From the NCBI RefSeq assembly GCF_028128615.1, contig NZ_AMDP01000014.1:142825-206824 (forward strand): a stretch of 64,000 nucleotides of DNA. The letters run 5' to 3'. Shown here piece after piece: positions 16,311 through 24,746 of the stretch (position 1 is its first letter; each line of letters opens with the position of its first letter). Source of the stretch: Enterococcus sp. 5H (GTDB lineage: Bacteria; Bacillota; Bacilli; Lactobacillales; Enterococcaceae). The notes under the pieces were generated by a model. That model had not been told where the DNA came from. It searched no databases and saw nothing but the letters and a program-made list of their open reading frames with translations. Both the position numbers and the translations under genes were made by a program.

Positions 16311-17678
16311 ATGAACGGTGTATTAAATATTTTGATTGATATTGCCAGCACTCCGGCAATTTTAGTAGCGTTGATTGCAGTACTTGGATTAGGTTTGCAA
16401 AAAAAGCCGGTTTCTGATGTTGTTCGTGGTGGAATTAAGACCTTTGTTGGTTTTCTAGTGGTAACAGCAGGTGCCGGTGTCATTGAAGGATCATTAGCGC
16501 CATTTGGTGATATGTTTCAGCATGCTTTTAACATGCAGGGAGTTGTTCCAAATAATGAAGCAATTGTTGCGTTGGCACTCACTAAGTATGGTACGTATAC
16601 AGCTTTAATTATGTTGGCTGGAATGGCATTTAATATTTTGATTGCCCGTATTACTAGGTTTAAATATATTTATTTAACAGGTCATGCAACACTGTATATG
16701 GCCTGTATGATCGCTGTCATTATGAGTGTTACGAATATGAGCGCTGTACCTTTAGTTTTAGTCGGCGGCTTAGCTTTAGGATTGGCGAATACAATTTTTC
16801 CGGCAATTGCTCAACCGTTTACCAAACAAATTACCAAAAATGATTCCGTGGCTTTAGGACATACAGGAAACTTTGGTTATGCACTGAGTGGGTTTATCGG
16901 AAAATATGTTGGAAATAAAGAGAAATCAACAGAAGATATTAATTTTCCTAAAGGTCTCTCATTTTTGCGCGATTCAACTGTTAGTATTACGTTAACTATG
17001 GGAATTGTGTATACGATTGTAGCGTTATTTGCAGGAAATAGCTATATTACGGAAAATCTTAGCAATGGAACGAATTACATTATTTACGCGCTACAACAGG
17101 CAGGGATGTTTGCGGCAGGTGTATTTGTTATTTTAGCAGGAGTTCGTTTGATTTTAGCTGAAATTGTACCAGCATTTAAGGGGATTTCAGAAAAATTAGT
17201 TCCCAATTCAATTCCAGCGCTGGATTGTCCAATTGTTTTTCCGTATGCACCGAATGCAGTTTTGATTGGCTTTTTAACAAGTTTTGTTGGCGGAATTGTG
17301 AGTTTGTTTATTATGATCGCAACAGGGACGACTGTGATTATTCCCGGAGTGGTACCGCATTTCTTTTGTGGAGCAACAGCTGGTGTTTTTGGAAACGCAA
17401 CTGGCGGAGTAAGAGGTGCTGTGGTGGGTTCATTTATTCATGGAGTGATTATTAGTTTTATGCCGATTTTATTAATGCCTGTTATGGGAGATTTAGGCTT
17501 CCAAGGTTCGACTTTCTCTGATACAGATTATGGTGTAACTGGAATCTTTCTTGGTAAATTAGCTGATATGGGCGGTCAAATTGCAGTGGTCGTTGGCGTT
17601 CTAGCAGTACTAGCATTGCTGATTGCATTAACAGTTTTCGGCAAAAAAACAGCAACAAAAACGAAGGAGGCTGCATAA
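16311..17678 (+). CDS. PTS EIIC, ascorbate/UlaA (SgaT) family
   Basis: A 455-residue transporter of the UlaA fold. Motifs include the N-terminal KKPVSDVVRGGIKTFVGFLVV, ALGHTGNFGYALSGFIG, and PALDCPIVFPYAPNAVLIGF, which in UlaA contact the sugar. Around 11 hydrophobic segments are visible. The stop overlaps the transketolase start (TAATG). UlaA itself carries L-ascorbate, but this operon lacks the lactonase, decarboxylase and epimerases of the ula pathway and instead carries transketolase subunits, so a different sugar or polyol is likely. Confidence 0.88.
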   Translation: MNGVLNILIDIASTPAILVALIAVLGLGLQKKPVSDVVRGGIKTFVGFLVVTAGAGVIEGSLAPFGDMFQHAFNMQGVVPNNEAIVALALTKYGTYTALIMLAGMAFNILIARITRFKYIYLTGHATLYMACMIAVIMSVTNMSAVPLVLVGGLALGLANTIFPAIAQPFTKQITKNDSVALGHTGNFGYALSGFIGKYVGNKEKSTEDINFPKGLSFLRDSTVSITLTMGIVYTIVALFAGNSYITENLSNGTNYIIYALQQAGMFAAGVFVILAGVRLILAEIVPAFKGISEKLVPNSIPALDCPIVFPYAPNAVLIGFLTSFVGGIVSLFIMIATGTTVIIPGVVPHFFCGATAGVFGNATGGVRGAVVGSFIHGVIISFMPILLMPVMGDLGFQGSTFSDTDYGVTGIFLGKLADMGGQIAVVVGVLAVLALLIALTVFGKKTATKTKEAA

Positions 17679-18511
17679 TGGATATTCAAAAATTTGCGGA
17701 TCAAATTCGTTACTATACGATGAAAGAATTGGCTAATTTAGGATTTGGACACTTTGGCGGTAGTTTATCTATTGTGGAAACTTTAGCTGTTTTATATGGA
17801 AAGGTGCTAAATGTTTCGCCAGAAAGAAAAGATGATCCAGATCGTGACTATTTTGTTCTTTCTAAAGGTCATGCAGGTCCAGCACTTTATGCAACTTTAT
17901 TTTTGAAGGGCTATTTTGATGAAAAAATTCTTTTTAGTTTAAACCAAAATGGTACCAATTTACCCTCTCATCCAGATCGTATCAAAACGCCTGGAATAGA
18001 TATGACGACAGGTTCCCTCGGACAAGGTATTTCAGCTGCAACGGGCATTGCTAAAGGAAATCAATTATTAGGAAAAGAGAATTTCACGTATGCAATTGTT
18101 GGTGATGGTGAATTAAATGAAGGGCAGTGTTGGGAGGCTTTCCAGTTTGCAGCACATCAAAAGCTGGATCATCTCATTGTAATGATTGATGATAACAAGA
18201 AACAACTGGATGGTTATACTACTGATATTTGTGATCCGTTTGATTTTGTTGAAAAAATGCAGGCTTTTGGTTTTAACAGTTGGCGAGTGAACGGGGCAGA
18301 TGTCAAAGCGATTGAGGCTGCGATTATACAAGCAAAACAAACGAATGGCAAACCGACAGCAATTGTTTTAGATACAGTTAAAGGACAAGGAGTTTCTTAT
18401 TTTGAAAGGTTAGCAGACAATCATCATGTGCGGCCTGATGAAGCTGGAAAAGCAGCAATTAGCGAAGCTATCAACACGTTGGCGCAAAAAATTGAGGTGG
18501 AAAATCAATGA
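17678..18511 (+). CDS. Transketolase, N-terminal (thiamine diphosphate-binding) subunit
   Basis: 277 residues corresponding to the first domain of transketolase. GFGHFGGSLSIVE, SKGHAGPALYA, TGSLGQGISAATGIA and the ThDP/metal motif GDGELNEGQCWEA with the later IMIDDNKK-type strand are present. The gene overlaps EIIC (TAATG) and the C-terminal subunit gene (ATGA), so it is translationally coupled to both. With the partner it forms a complete heteromeric transketolase moving two-carbon units between sugar phosphates. Its placement in a PTS operon suggests that the imported phosphosugar feeds straight into this reaction. Confidence 0.92.
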   Translation: MDIQKFADQIRYYTMKELANLGFGHFGGSLSIVETLAVLYGKVLNVSPERKDDPDRDYFVLSKGHAGPALYATLFLKGYFDEKILFSLNQNGTNLPSHPDRIKTPGIDMTTGSLGQGISAATGIAKGNQLLGKENFTYAIVGDGELNEGQCWEAFQFAAHQKLDHLIVMIDDNKKQLDGYTTDICDPFDFVEKMQAFGFNSWRVNGADVKAIEAAIIQAKQTNGKPTAIVLDTVKGQGVSYFERLADNHHVRPDEAGKAAISEAINTLAQKIEVENQ

Positions 18512-19431
18512 AAGAACTAGAAATGCGACAAGTCTATACTAAAACAATCCAAGCATTAGCTGCACAAGATCAAAAGGTAGTTGCGCTAGAAGCAGATCTA
18601 GCCAGCTCGATGGGAACAAGCAAATTAAAAGCGGCGTTAGGCAATCGTTATATTAACGTTGGGATTATGGAAGCAGAAGAAATGGGTGCGGCTGCTGGAT
18701 TAGCGGTAACGGGTTTTATTCCCTTTATTCACACGTTTGCTCCTTTTGCAACAAGGCGTTCATTTGATCAGGTATTTCTTTCGTTGGGCTATGCTAAAAA
18801 CCATGCGGTGATTGTGGGAACCGATCCAGGAGTCACAGCAGAAATGAATGGTGGAACCCATATGCCGTTTGAAGATATTGCATTGATGCGGGTTATTCCA
18901 AAGAATAATATTTATGAAGTATCGGATCCTTATCAGTTTAAAGCTATTTTAGAATACGCTCATAAGGCAAAGGGCTTGTTTTATATTCGAACGATTAGAA
19001 AACAAGCATGGTCAATCTATGATGCAGATACTGATTTCTCTAAAGGTTATTGTAAGTTAAAAGATGGAACGGATGGAACTATTTTTGCCAGCGGGATTAT
19101 GGTGGAAGAGGCGCTTCTAGCAGCTGAAAAATTAGCAAAAAAAGATGTTTCTGTGCAAGTTATTGATCTTTTTAGAATTAAGCCAATGAATGAAAATATC
19201 GTGATTGAAGCTGCTAAATTAGGACCGATTGTCACAGCAGAAAACCATAATGTGGTTGGTGGATTAGGCAGTGCAGTAGCTGAAATAATTGCTGAACACT
19301 ATCCAGTAAAAACGAAACGGATAGGGGTTAAAGAACAATTTGGACAAGTAGGGAAAATAGCGTATTTGAAAGAAGTGTATGGTTTACAAGCAAAAGACAT
19401 AGTTGAAGCTATTTTTGAAGTTTTAAAATAG
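18508..19431 (+). CDS. Transketolase, C-terminal subunit
   Basis: 307 residues covering the pyrimidine-binding and C-terminal domains: ALEADLASSMGTSK at the start, the catalytic glutamate region NVGIMEAEEMGAAAGLA, FAPFATRRSFDQVF, and a C-terminal domain with VIDLFRIKPMNE and TAENHNVVGGLGSAVAE. The family start is matched by ATG 18508, overlapping the previous gene by 4 bp. It ends the operon. Split transketolases are common in archaea and in carbohydrate clusters of Firmicutes, and differ from the housekeeping single-chain Tkt. Confidence 0.92.
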   Translation: MKELEMRQVYTKTIQALAAQDQKVVALEADLASSMGTSKLKAALGNRYINVGIMEAEEMGAAAGLAVTGFIPFIHTFAPFATRRSFDQVFLSLGYAKNHAVIVGTDPGVTAEMNGGTHMPFEDIALMRVIPKNNIYEVSDPYQFKAILEYAHKAKGLFYIRTIRKQAWSIYDADTDFSKGYCKLKDGTDGTIFASGIMVEEALLAAEKLAKKDVSVQVIDLFRIKPMNENIVIEAAKLGPIVTAENHNVVGGLGSAVAEIIAEHYPVKTKRIGVKEQFGQVGKIAYLKEVYGLQAKDIVEAIFEVLK

Positions 19432-19523
19432 TCATTTTAAAAAGAGGTTTGAGTGAACTTGTGTTTATTTCAGGCTTCTTTTTTATGGTATGATAAATAA
19501 AACAGTTAACGTGAGGAGTAGAT

Positions 19524-20057
19524 ATGCAAAAAAAATCACAACCAAACTATCAATGGTATCATGAACAATGGGGCAAACCCACTCATGATGATCGTTTACT
19601 TTTCATCTTACTAACTGTAGGAACGTTTCAAGCTGGTCTAAGTTGGAAAGCAGCAGCCGGTAAATTGTCTGTTTTTTTAAAAAACTTTCATAATATGGAG
19701 ATTCAAAAAGTTGCTGGAATGATGCCGGACGATGTTGAAAGGGTTATGCAAGATCCAGAGATGATCCGTAATCCAAGGAAAATCCAAGCCACAATCCAAA
19801 ATGCTCAAGCAATTTTAGCTGTGCAACAAGAATATGGCAGTTTTGCCGAGTATATGTGGGATTTTGTTGGCGGAGTTCCGCGGTTGAATGTGTATGAAGA
19901 AGTCTATGAAGTCCCCAATGTGACACCTTTATCTAAAACTGTTGCCAAAGATCTGAAAAAGCATGGCTTTACTTTTGTTGGTCCAGTGGTGACCTATATG
20001 TTTATGAAGGCAAGCGGAATGATTCAAGATGAGGTATTAAACCGAGAAACAAAATAG
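19524..20057 (+). CDS. Divergent DNA-3-methyladenine glycosylase I (Tag-like)
   Basis: 177 residues with Tag-like order: WYHEQWGKPTHDDRLLF, FQAGLSWKAAAGK, IRNPRKIQATIQNAQA, FVGGVPRLN, and FVGPVVTYMFMKASGMIQDE. Classical Tag removes 3-methyladenine from DNA. Key residues differ: the N-terminal Cys and the C-terminal His/Cys zinc ligands are missing (IQDEVL replaces the usual NDH..C), and the residue aligning with the base-binding Glu before GxxQAGLSW is Gly. So this is a paralogue whose glycosylase activity is doubtful. GTGAGGAG precedes the ATG. Confidence 0.75.
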   Translation: MQKKSQPNYQWYHEQWGKPTHDDRLLFILLTVGTFQAGLSWKAAAGKLSVFLKNFHNMEIQKVAGMMPDDVERVMQDPEMIRNPRKIQATIQNAQAILAVQQEYGSFAEYMWDFVGGVPRLNVYEEVYEVPNVTPLSKTVAKDLKKHGFTFVGPVVTYMFMKASGMIQDEVLNRETK

Positions 20058-20065
20058 AGCATCTG

Positions 20066-20101
20066 AAAAAGCGTAGTCTAATCATCGGACTGCGCTTTTT
20101 T
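20066..20101. terminator. Bidirectional terminator, Tag-like / MerR genes
   Basis: AAAAAGCGTAGTC pairs with GACTGCGCTTTTTT around a short loop. The A-run on one side and T-run on the other fit termination of both convergent genes. Confidence 0.8.
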
Positions 20102-20105
20102 AGGT

Positions 20106-20837
20106 TTAGTAAAAATCAGAACTAGGAAAATCTTCAAAAAAATCAGACTGTAAATATTGAAGCAGTTCATAAATATATTTTGTCGAAATCATTTGCCGTT
20201 TAAGTAGTTCATTCAATGTACGTAATGATTGTTCGGCAAGATCAATCATCCTTTTGGGAGAATCTGCTTGAAATTGGCTAAGTATTTCTCTGACTTCATT
20301 CAATGACCATGTAGATGCACGAATCATTCTGATAAACAATAGTTGTTGGATTGCGTGTTCATCAAACATACGATAGTTACTTTCTGGATCACGGGGAACT
20401 TCAAGAAGATGTTCTTTGGTCCAATGACGTATCGCCGTTTCGGTAATCGCCAAACGCTCAGCTGTTTCTCCAATCGTTAACCAGCCTCGTTTTGGCATTT
20501 GGGTAATTTCTTGCCATTCTTCCTCATGTAAAAGTGCTAACGTTTGATCTGAAATTTTTTTTCGTTGATTGAGTTTCACTTGCTCGGTATTGATTAACCA
20601 AAATGTAGCGGTGTAGTCATTTGTTTGGATTGTATTCATGATCTTTTCTGCAGCGTGATAGCCATATGCAATTGTAGTTGCTCTAATCGCACGGAAATAA
20701 TGAAGACTTTCTTGGGTGTAAAGGCGGTAGCCGCTGCTGCTTCGCTCAGGTAATGGAAGGAGTTGTTTTTTCTCATAGTGTCGCAATAAACTGGTGCTGA
20801 TGTTTAACTCTCTGGCAATCTCAATTGGTCGAATCAT
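20106..20837 (-). CDS. Double-MerR-domain regulator
   Basis: 243 residues with two MerR-type DNA-binding domains in one chain: residues about 1-70 (IRPIEIARELNISTSLLRHYEKKQLL, SGYRLYTQESLHYFRAIRA) and about 118-190 (LTIGETAERLAITETAIRHWTKEHLL, NYRMFDEHAIQQLLFIRMIRA). A helical C-terminal tail follows. ATG 20837 follows GGAGGAA; the longer in-frame start at 20861 includes that box. It is divergent from the short UvrA gene, which it may control. MerR proteins usually dimerise; a chain with two heads could bind as a pseudo-dimer. No effector-binding domain is recognised. Confidence 0.8.
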   Translation of the reverse strand: MIRPIEIARELNISTSLLRHYEKKQLLPLPERSSSGYRLYTQESLHYFRAIRATTIAYGYHAAEKIMNTIQTNDYTATFWLINTEQVKLNQRKKISDQTLALLHEEEWQEITQMPKRGWLTIGETAERLAITETAIRHWTKEHLLEVPRDPESNYRMFDEHAIQQLLFIRMIRASTWSLNEVREILSQFQADSPKRMIDLAEQSLRTLNELLKRQMISTKYIYELLQYLQSDFFEDFPSSDFY

Positions 20838-21085
20838 TTGAACTATTCCTCCGGATAACAAGCTTTTTCATTATTATAGTCTATATAAAAATATTTGTAA
20901 TTAAAAACCTTAGAATTTGCATTAATGTGATACTATAAGGTTAGTCTGGTTTTATCTAGCTGATTAAATTATTTTTCCGAAAATAGATAAATTGTCAGTG
21001 AGCCAAAAAGCGTCTCAAAGCCAATTTCCTAATTTTCTACAGGATTAAACGAATTGTTCCGCTTTTAAATTTAAGGAGGATTTTT

Positions 21086-23308
21086 ATGACAGAATATGTA
21101 ACGATTACTGGGGCACGAGAAAATAATTTGAAGAATGTTTCTGTTAAAATACCCAAACGACAAATAACCGTTTTTACAGGTGTTTCAGGATCAGGTAAGT
21201 CTTCCATTGTATTTGAAACCATTGCCAATGAATCCCAACGACAATTAAATGAAACATTCAGTGCTTTCGTTCAAAACTTCTTGCCAAAATATCAACATCC
21301 AGATGTGGACAGTATCGAAAATTTAGCGACTTCAGTCGTCATCAATCAAAAACGTCTTGGTGGAAATTCTCGTTCAACGTTAGGAACGATCACGGATATC
21401 AATCCTTTATTAAGGGTACTTTATTCAAGATTTGGAACCCCTAGTATTGGAACAGCCAACTATTTTTCATTTAACGACCAAGCTGGTATGTGTCCAGAAT
21501 GTCAAGGGATTGGAAAAACTGTTCGAATTGATGAAGATAAATTCTTAGATCGAACACAATCTTTAAACAGTGGTGCTATTCAATTTTCAGCATTTAAAAA
21601 CACCGAATGGTATATGAAAGGCTATTTGGATTCAGGACTTTTTGACAATGATAAGAAAATTGAAGACTATACGGAAAAAGAGTTAGACACATTGCTTTAT
21701 GGGAAAGATTTTAAAGTGAAAATTGATGGTGTTAATTTAAGCTATGAAGGGTTATTCACGAAGTTTAACCGTCTGTATTTACAAAAAGAAGGCGAAATAT
21801 CGCCGCGAACGCAAAAATTAATCAATGAATATACGATTGAAGACAACTGTCCATTGTGTGAAGGGAAGCGATTAACTCAAGCTTCATTGGCTGTTAAAGT
21901 TGGAGCGTATTCGATTACTGATTTTACCTCAATGGAACTTGGGAAAATGTTGGAAGTGTTAAAAACAATTGAGATTCCTAACGCTTTACCCGTTATTAGA
22001 AATCTTCGAGAAAAAATTAGCCATTTGGTTGAAATTGGGTTAGGTTACCTTAGTTTAGATCGTGAAACTGCAACGTTATCTGGCGGCGAATCGCAGCGAG
22101 TAAAAATGGTGAAACATTTAAATAATAGCCTTGTAGACCTTATTTATATTTTTGATGAACCTAGTATTGGGCTGCATCCTAGAGACGTTCACCGTTTAAA
22201 CGAGCTATTAGTAAAATTAAGGGATAAAGGCAATACGGTGATTGTGATTGAGCATGATCCAGATGTCATAAAAATTGCCGATCACGTGATTGAAGTTGGC
22301 CCTCATGCTGGAAAACATGGTGGAGAAATTATGTTTGAAGGAAGTTACAAAGCATTGCTTGAGTCCGATACATTAACAGGACGCTTCTTAAAAAATCAAA
22401 CAGAATTAAAAACACAAATTAGACCAGCCTTAGATTTTTATCAAGGTCGCTCGTCAAGTAAACATAATTTGAAAAACACTGCATTACGAGTGCCGAAGAA
22501 AACGCTGACGATGATTACAGGTGTAGCAGGTTCAGGGAAAAGTACCTTAGTAAAAGATTCATTTTTAGCAGAATTTCCTGAAACAATCGTGATCGATCAA
22601 GCGGCAGCTCAAACCAATTCACGCTCGAATCCGGCAACGTATATTGGCATTATGGATAATATTAGGAAATTATTTGGTAAAGCCAACGACGTTTCGCCAT
22701 CATTGTTCAGCTATAACTCCAAAGGTGGTTGTGAAAACTGTAAAGGGCAAGGCTATATTGAGACGAATCTAGCCTTTATGGAAACAATAAAAAGTGAGTG
22801 CGATGTGTGTCACGGAAAACGGTATAAACAAGAAGTATTAGCCTACCAATTCCAAGGGAAAAACATTACTGAAGTTTTAGCGTTGACGGTGGAAGATGCA
22901 TTGGCATTTTTCAAAGAAGCAGCAATTTTGAAAAAAGTTCAAGCGATGGATCAAGTTGGGTTAGGCTATTTGACTTTAGGCCAATCAATGAATACCTTAT
23001 CTGGCGGAGAATGTCAACGAATGAAATTAGCCAGTGAGTTTTATAAAAAAGGCAGTATTTACGTGTTGGATGAACCGTCAACAGGATTGCATTTGTCTGA
23101 TATTGAACATTTACTGCAAATTATGAATCACATTGTGGATCAAGGAAATACGGTGGTTGTGATTGAGCACCATGTTGATTTGATTAAGCAAGGAGACTGG
23201 ATCGTAGATATCGGTCCTGATGGCGGTAATCAAGGAGGAGAGATCGTGTTTGAAGGGAAACCAGAAGCAATCAAACAGAGTCACTCGATTACTGGACAGT
23301 TTATTTAG
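21086..23308 (+). CDS. Short UvrA paralogue (class lacking UvrB-binding domain)
   Basis: 740 residues against about 940 for housekeeping UvrA. Two ABC modules are intact: Walker A GVSGSGKSS near residue 32 and GVAGSGKST near 476; signatures LSGGESQR and LSGGECQR; Walker B FDEPSIGLHP and LDEPSTGLHL. Zinc-binding CPECQG, CPLCEG, CENCKG and CDVCHG pairs remain. The N-terminal region that binds UvrB in UvrA is shortened. Such UvrA2/DrrC-like proteins are linked to tolerance of DNA-binding drugs. Neighbourhood with a MerR-type regulator supports a drug-inducible role, but this is inference. Confidence 0.88.
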   Translation: MTEYVTITGARENNLKNVSVKIPKRQITVFTGVSGSGKSSIVFETIANESQRQLNETFSAFVQNFLPKYQHPDVDSIENLATSVVINQKRLGGNSRSTLGTITDINPLLRVLYSRFGTPSIGTANYFSFNDQAGMCPECQGIGKTVRIDEDKFLDRTQSLNSGAIQFSAFKNTEWYMKGYLDSGLFDNDKKIEDYTEKELDTLLYGKDFKVKIDGVNLSYEGLFTKFNRLYLQKEGEISPRTQKLINEYTIEDNCPLCEGKRLTQASLAVKVGAYSITDFTSMELGKMLEVLKTIEIPNALPVIRNLREKISHLVEIGLGYLSLDRETATLSGGESQRVKMVKHLNNSLVDLIYIFDEPSIGLHPRDVHRLNELLVKLRDKGNTVIVIEHDPDVIKIADHVIEVGPHAGKHGGEIMFEGSYKALLESDTLTGRFLKNQTELKTQIRPALDFYQGRSSSKHNLKNTALRVPKKTLTMITGVAGSGKSTLVKDSFLAEFPETIVIDQAAAQTNSRSNPATYIGIMDNIRKLFGKANDVSPSLFSYNSKGGCENCKGQGYIETNLAFMETIKSECDVCHGKRYKQEVLAYQFQGKNITEVLALTVEDALAFFKEAAILKKVQAMDQVGLGYLTLGQSMNTLSGGECQRMKLASEFYKKGSIYVLDEPSTGLHLSDIEHLLQIMNHIVDQGNTVVVIEHHVDLIKQGDWIVDIGPDGGNQGGEIVFEGKPEAIKQSHSITGQFI

Positions 23309-23330
23309 CGATAATTAGAAAAAAAGTCGA

Positions 23331-23355
23331 AGAACTCTGAATCTTCGACTTTTTC
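23331..23355. terminator. Bidirectional terminator after short uvrA
   Basis: AGTCGAAGA pairs with TCTTCGACT and is flanked by A-run and T-run, between two convergent genes. Confidence 0.8.
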
Positions 23356-23373
23356 TATTACTATGAACACTCA

Positions 23374-23622
23374 TTATTTAGCTTTAGTATATGTATCCAA
23401 GTTTGCTTCAGTTTCAGCAAGTAAAGTACCAAAATGTTGATAAACGACCTCAAACATTTCAGAACAAGCCTTTATAACTTGCGGCGTTCTCTGTACATTT
23501 GGATCAAGGAAGTGCTGCATAAAATGAAGTGCTTCATGCCATGATTTTAGCTCATGCAAAGAAGCTCTTGCGGCCAAAATATCTTGGTAAGCGATTGTTT
23601 TCGATTCTTGTGATTTTTCCAT
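23374..23622 (-). CDS. Small helical protein of unknown function
   Basis: 82 residues, not recognised. It is predicted mostly helical from its composition (many A, E, H, L, Q; few G or P) with two histidine/tryptophan-rich stretches (SWHEALHFMQHF and VVYQHFG). No signal peptide or membrane segment is seen. TAGGAGAATG lies 9 bp before the ATG, a good ribosome site, and a terminator separates it from the convergent UvrA gene, so it is likely a real gene. Function unknown. Confidence 0.6.
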   Translation of the reverse strand: MEKSQESKTIAYQDILAARASLHELKSWHEALHFMQHFLDPNVQRTPQVIKACSEMFEVVYQHFGTLLAETEANLDTYTKAK

Positions 23623-23757
23623 GTCTACATTCTCCTAGTCTAAATTTGATAAAAAATCCAACTAGATAGACAAATAAAAAACGATCAGACCCACGCCTCA
23701 TAGTTTTCAATAGACAAAAACCACAGCAAACATCTTGCCACAATCCAAAAGAATTTC

Positions 23758-23991
23758 TCACATAAGGTAGAAATTCACGCTGAAATTGGGTACAATAAAA
23801 CATGCTGGTACTTCGGTATCGGCTATCGGCAACTTGTATTGGCAGTTACTGCTGTCTTTACAGGGCCTCATTATTTTGGTTCCCGCCAAAGTAATGAGGT
23901 GCCGTTTTTTATTTTCTATCAGGTCGTTGTTACACAGTAGGATAGCAACAAAAAAAGATATCGGGAAGATTTCCCAATACCTGTTCATCAA
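23758..23991 (-). other. Possible remnant of a holin-like type I toxin
   Basis: An antisense open frame of 77 codons covers sRNA 1. Its first third (MNRYWEIFPISFFVAILLCNNDLIENKKR) has a short hydrophobic core followed by charged residues, like type I holin-like toxins, but the hydrophobic segment is too short, no ribosome site precedes it, and the rest is the complement of the RNA. A TTGACT...TTTTAT promoter-like pair lies near 24035-24058 on the same strand. Could be a decayed toxin or chance. Confidence 0.3.
23803..23912 (+). ncRNA. Putative small RNA 1 (type I antitoxin-like)
   Basis: TACAAT (23791-23796) is a plausible -10. The transcript would hold GGCAGTTACTGCTG (23841-23854) and end in a strong hairpin (23866-23899, loop TTCCCG) followed by GCCGTTTTTT. 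A second similar unit lies at 24086-24190. On the opposite strand a hydrophobic stretch (SFFVAILL, then charged ENKKRH) overlaps the terminator, the arrangement of holin-like toxin / RatA-type antitoxin pairs. No expression evidence. Confidence 0.5.
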
Positions 23992-24085
23992 TAGTATGAG
24001 CCAACCTTACTATTTAACTTCTCATCAAATAAAACACGACAAAAAAGAAGCAGTCAAAGACACTTGATTTTTGTACAATGAAAAA

Positions 24086-24190
24086 AGCTAGTTGTAATGT
24101 TAGCGACTATTGGCGACTTGTTTGGGCAGTTACTGCTGACTTTACAAGGACTTCCAGTATAAGGTTCCCGCCAAATACTTGAAGTGCCAA
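24086..24190 (+). ncRNA. Putative small RNA 2, paralogue of RNA 1
   Basis: TACAAT at 24074-24079, then the same modules in the same order as RNA 1: a GGC(A/G)ACTTGT block, GGCAGTTACTGCTG (24125-24138), CTTTACAAGG, and a hairpin with the identical loop TTCCCG (24150-24185). Paired stem bases differ between copies while the pairing is kept, which argues for RNA structure. It lacks the T-run; the next terminator is at 24212-24247. Confidence 0.5.
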
Positions 24191-24211
24191 TGATTATTTA
24201 AATGTGATGGA

Positions 24212-24247
24212 GCTTTATGAACTTTTACTAGTTCGTAAAGCTTTTTT
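24212..24247 (+). terminator. Intrinsic terminator after small RNA 2
   Basis: GCTTTATGAAC pairs with GTTCGTAAAGC, followed by TTTTTT. It isolates the toxin cassette from upstream transcription. Confidence 0.8.
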
Positions 24248-24425
24248 CGTTACTATCCTATATCAATAAGTATAAAGAACTTAACATGAATGGTCAATAC
24301 GAACAAAGGAGAAAAATAATTGATTTTTAAATATAAGTTAATTGTATATAATGTGATGTACTTAATTATTTTTATAAGATATAATTTACATGAAAGGTTG
24401 TAAATAAAAAAGGAGTCTTAATGAA

Positions 24426-24713
24426 ATGATTGATGTTAATGGTGCAGAAGCACAAAATCAGGCAACTAAGATTGGTCAAGCCAATGATAAATTAACGATT
24501 TCGCAAACTGTTACATTTTCCTCTGGTACAACTGTGCCAGGAAATACTACAGCAACTAGTACTTTTGAAGAATTTAAAACCTCTTCCACAACAATCCAGC
24601 AACTATTAAATCGTGATGTAGCAAATATTTACAGCTTTGTTGCGGCGTTTGAACGAGCAGATTCTCAGACAAAAAAGTTATTTGACATGCCATTTACAGG
24701 TTTGACGAAATAG
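24426..24713 (+). CDS. Lap1-like LXG-associated protein (DUF3130 / SACOL2603-type T7SS effector family)
   Basis: 95 residues, alpha-helical, WXG100-sized, rich in Thr/Ser/Gln and without signal peptide. The pattern (ATKIGQANDKLTIS near the start, FEEFKTSSTTIQQLL, then VANIYSFVAAFERAD) fits the TIGR04197/DUF3130 family encoded first in LXG toxin cassettes. These proteins (Lap1) bind the LXG domain and help load the toxin onto the type VII machine. AAGGAG lies 10 bp upstream of ATG 24426; an ATG at 24421 opens only a two-codon frame (ATGAAATGA) that overlaps the start. Confidence 0.78.
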   Translation: MIDVNGAEAQNQATKIGQANDKLTISQTVTFSSGTTVPGNTTATSTFEEFKTSSTTIQQLLNRDVANIYSFVAAFERADSQTKKLFDMPFTGLTK

Positions 24714-24746
24714 CTATTGAAGCTTTTAGCTTAAGGAGTGGATTAT

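Noticed and set aside
23786..24067. 93-codon plus-strand frame over small RNA 1
   Set aside because: No ribosome site; it runs through the RNA hairpin and terminator, and the paralogous unit has no matching frame.
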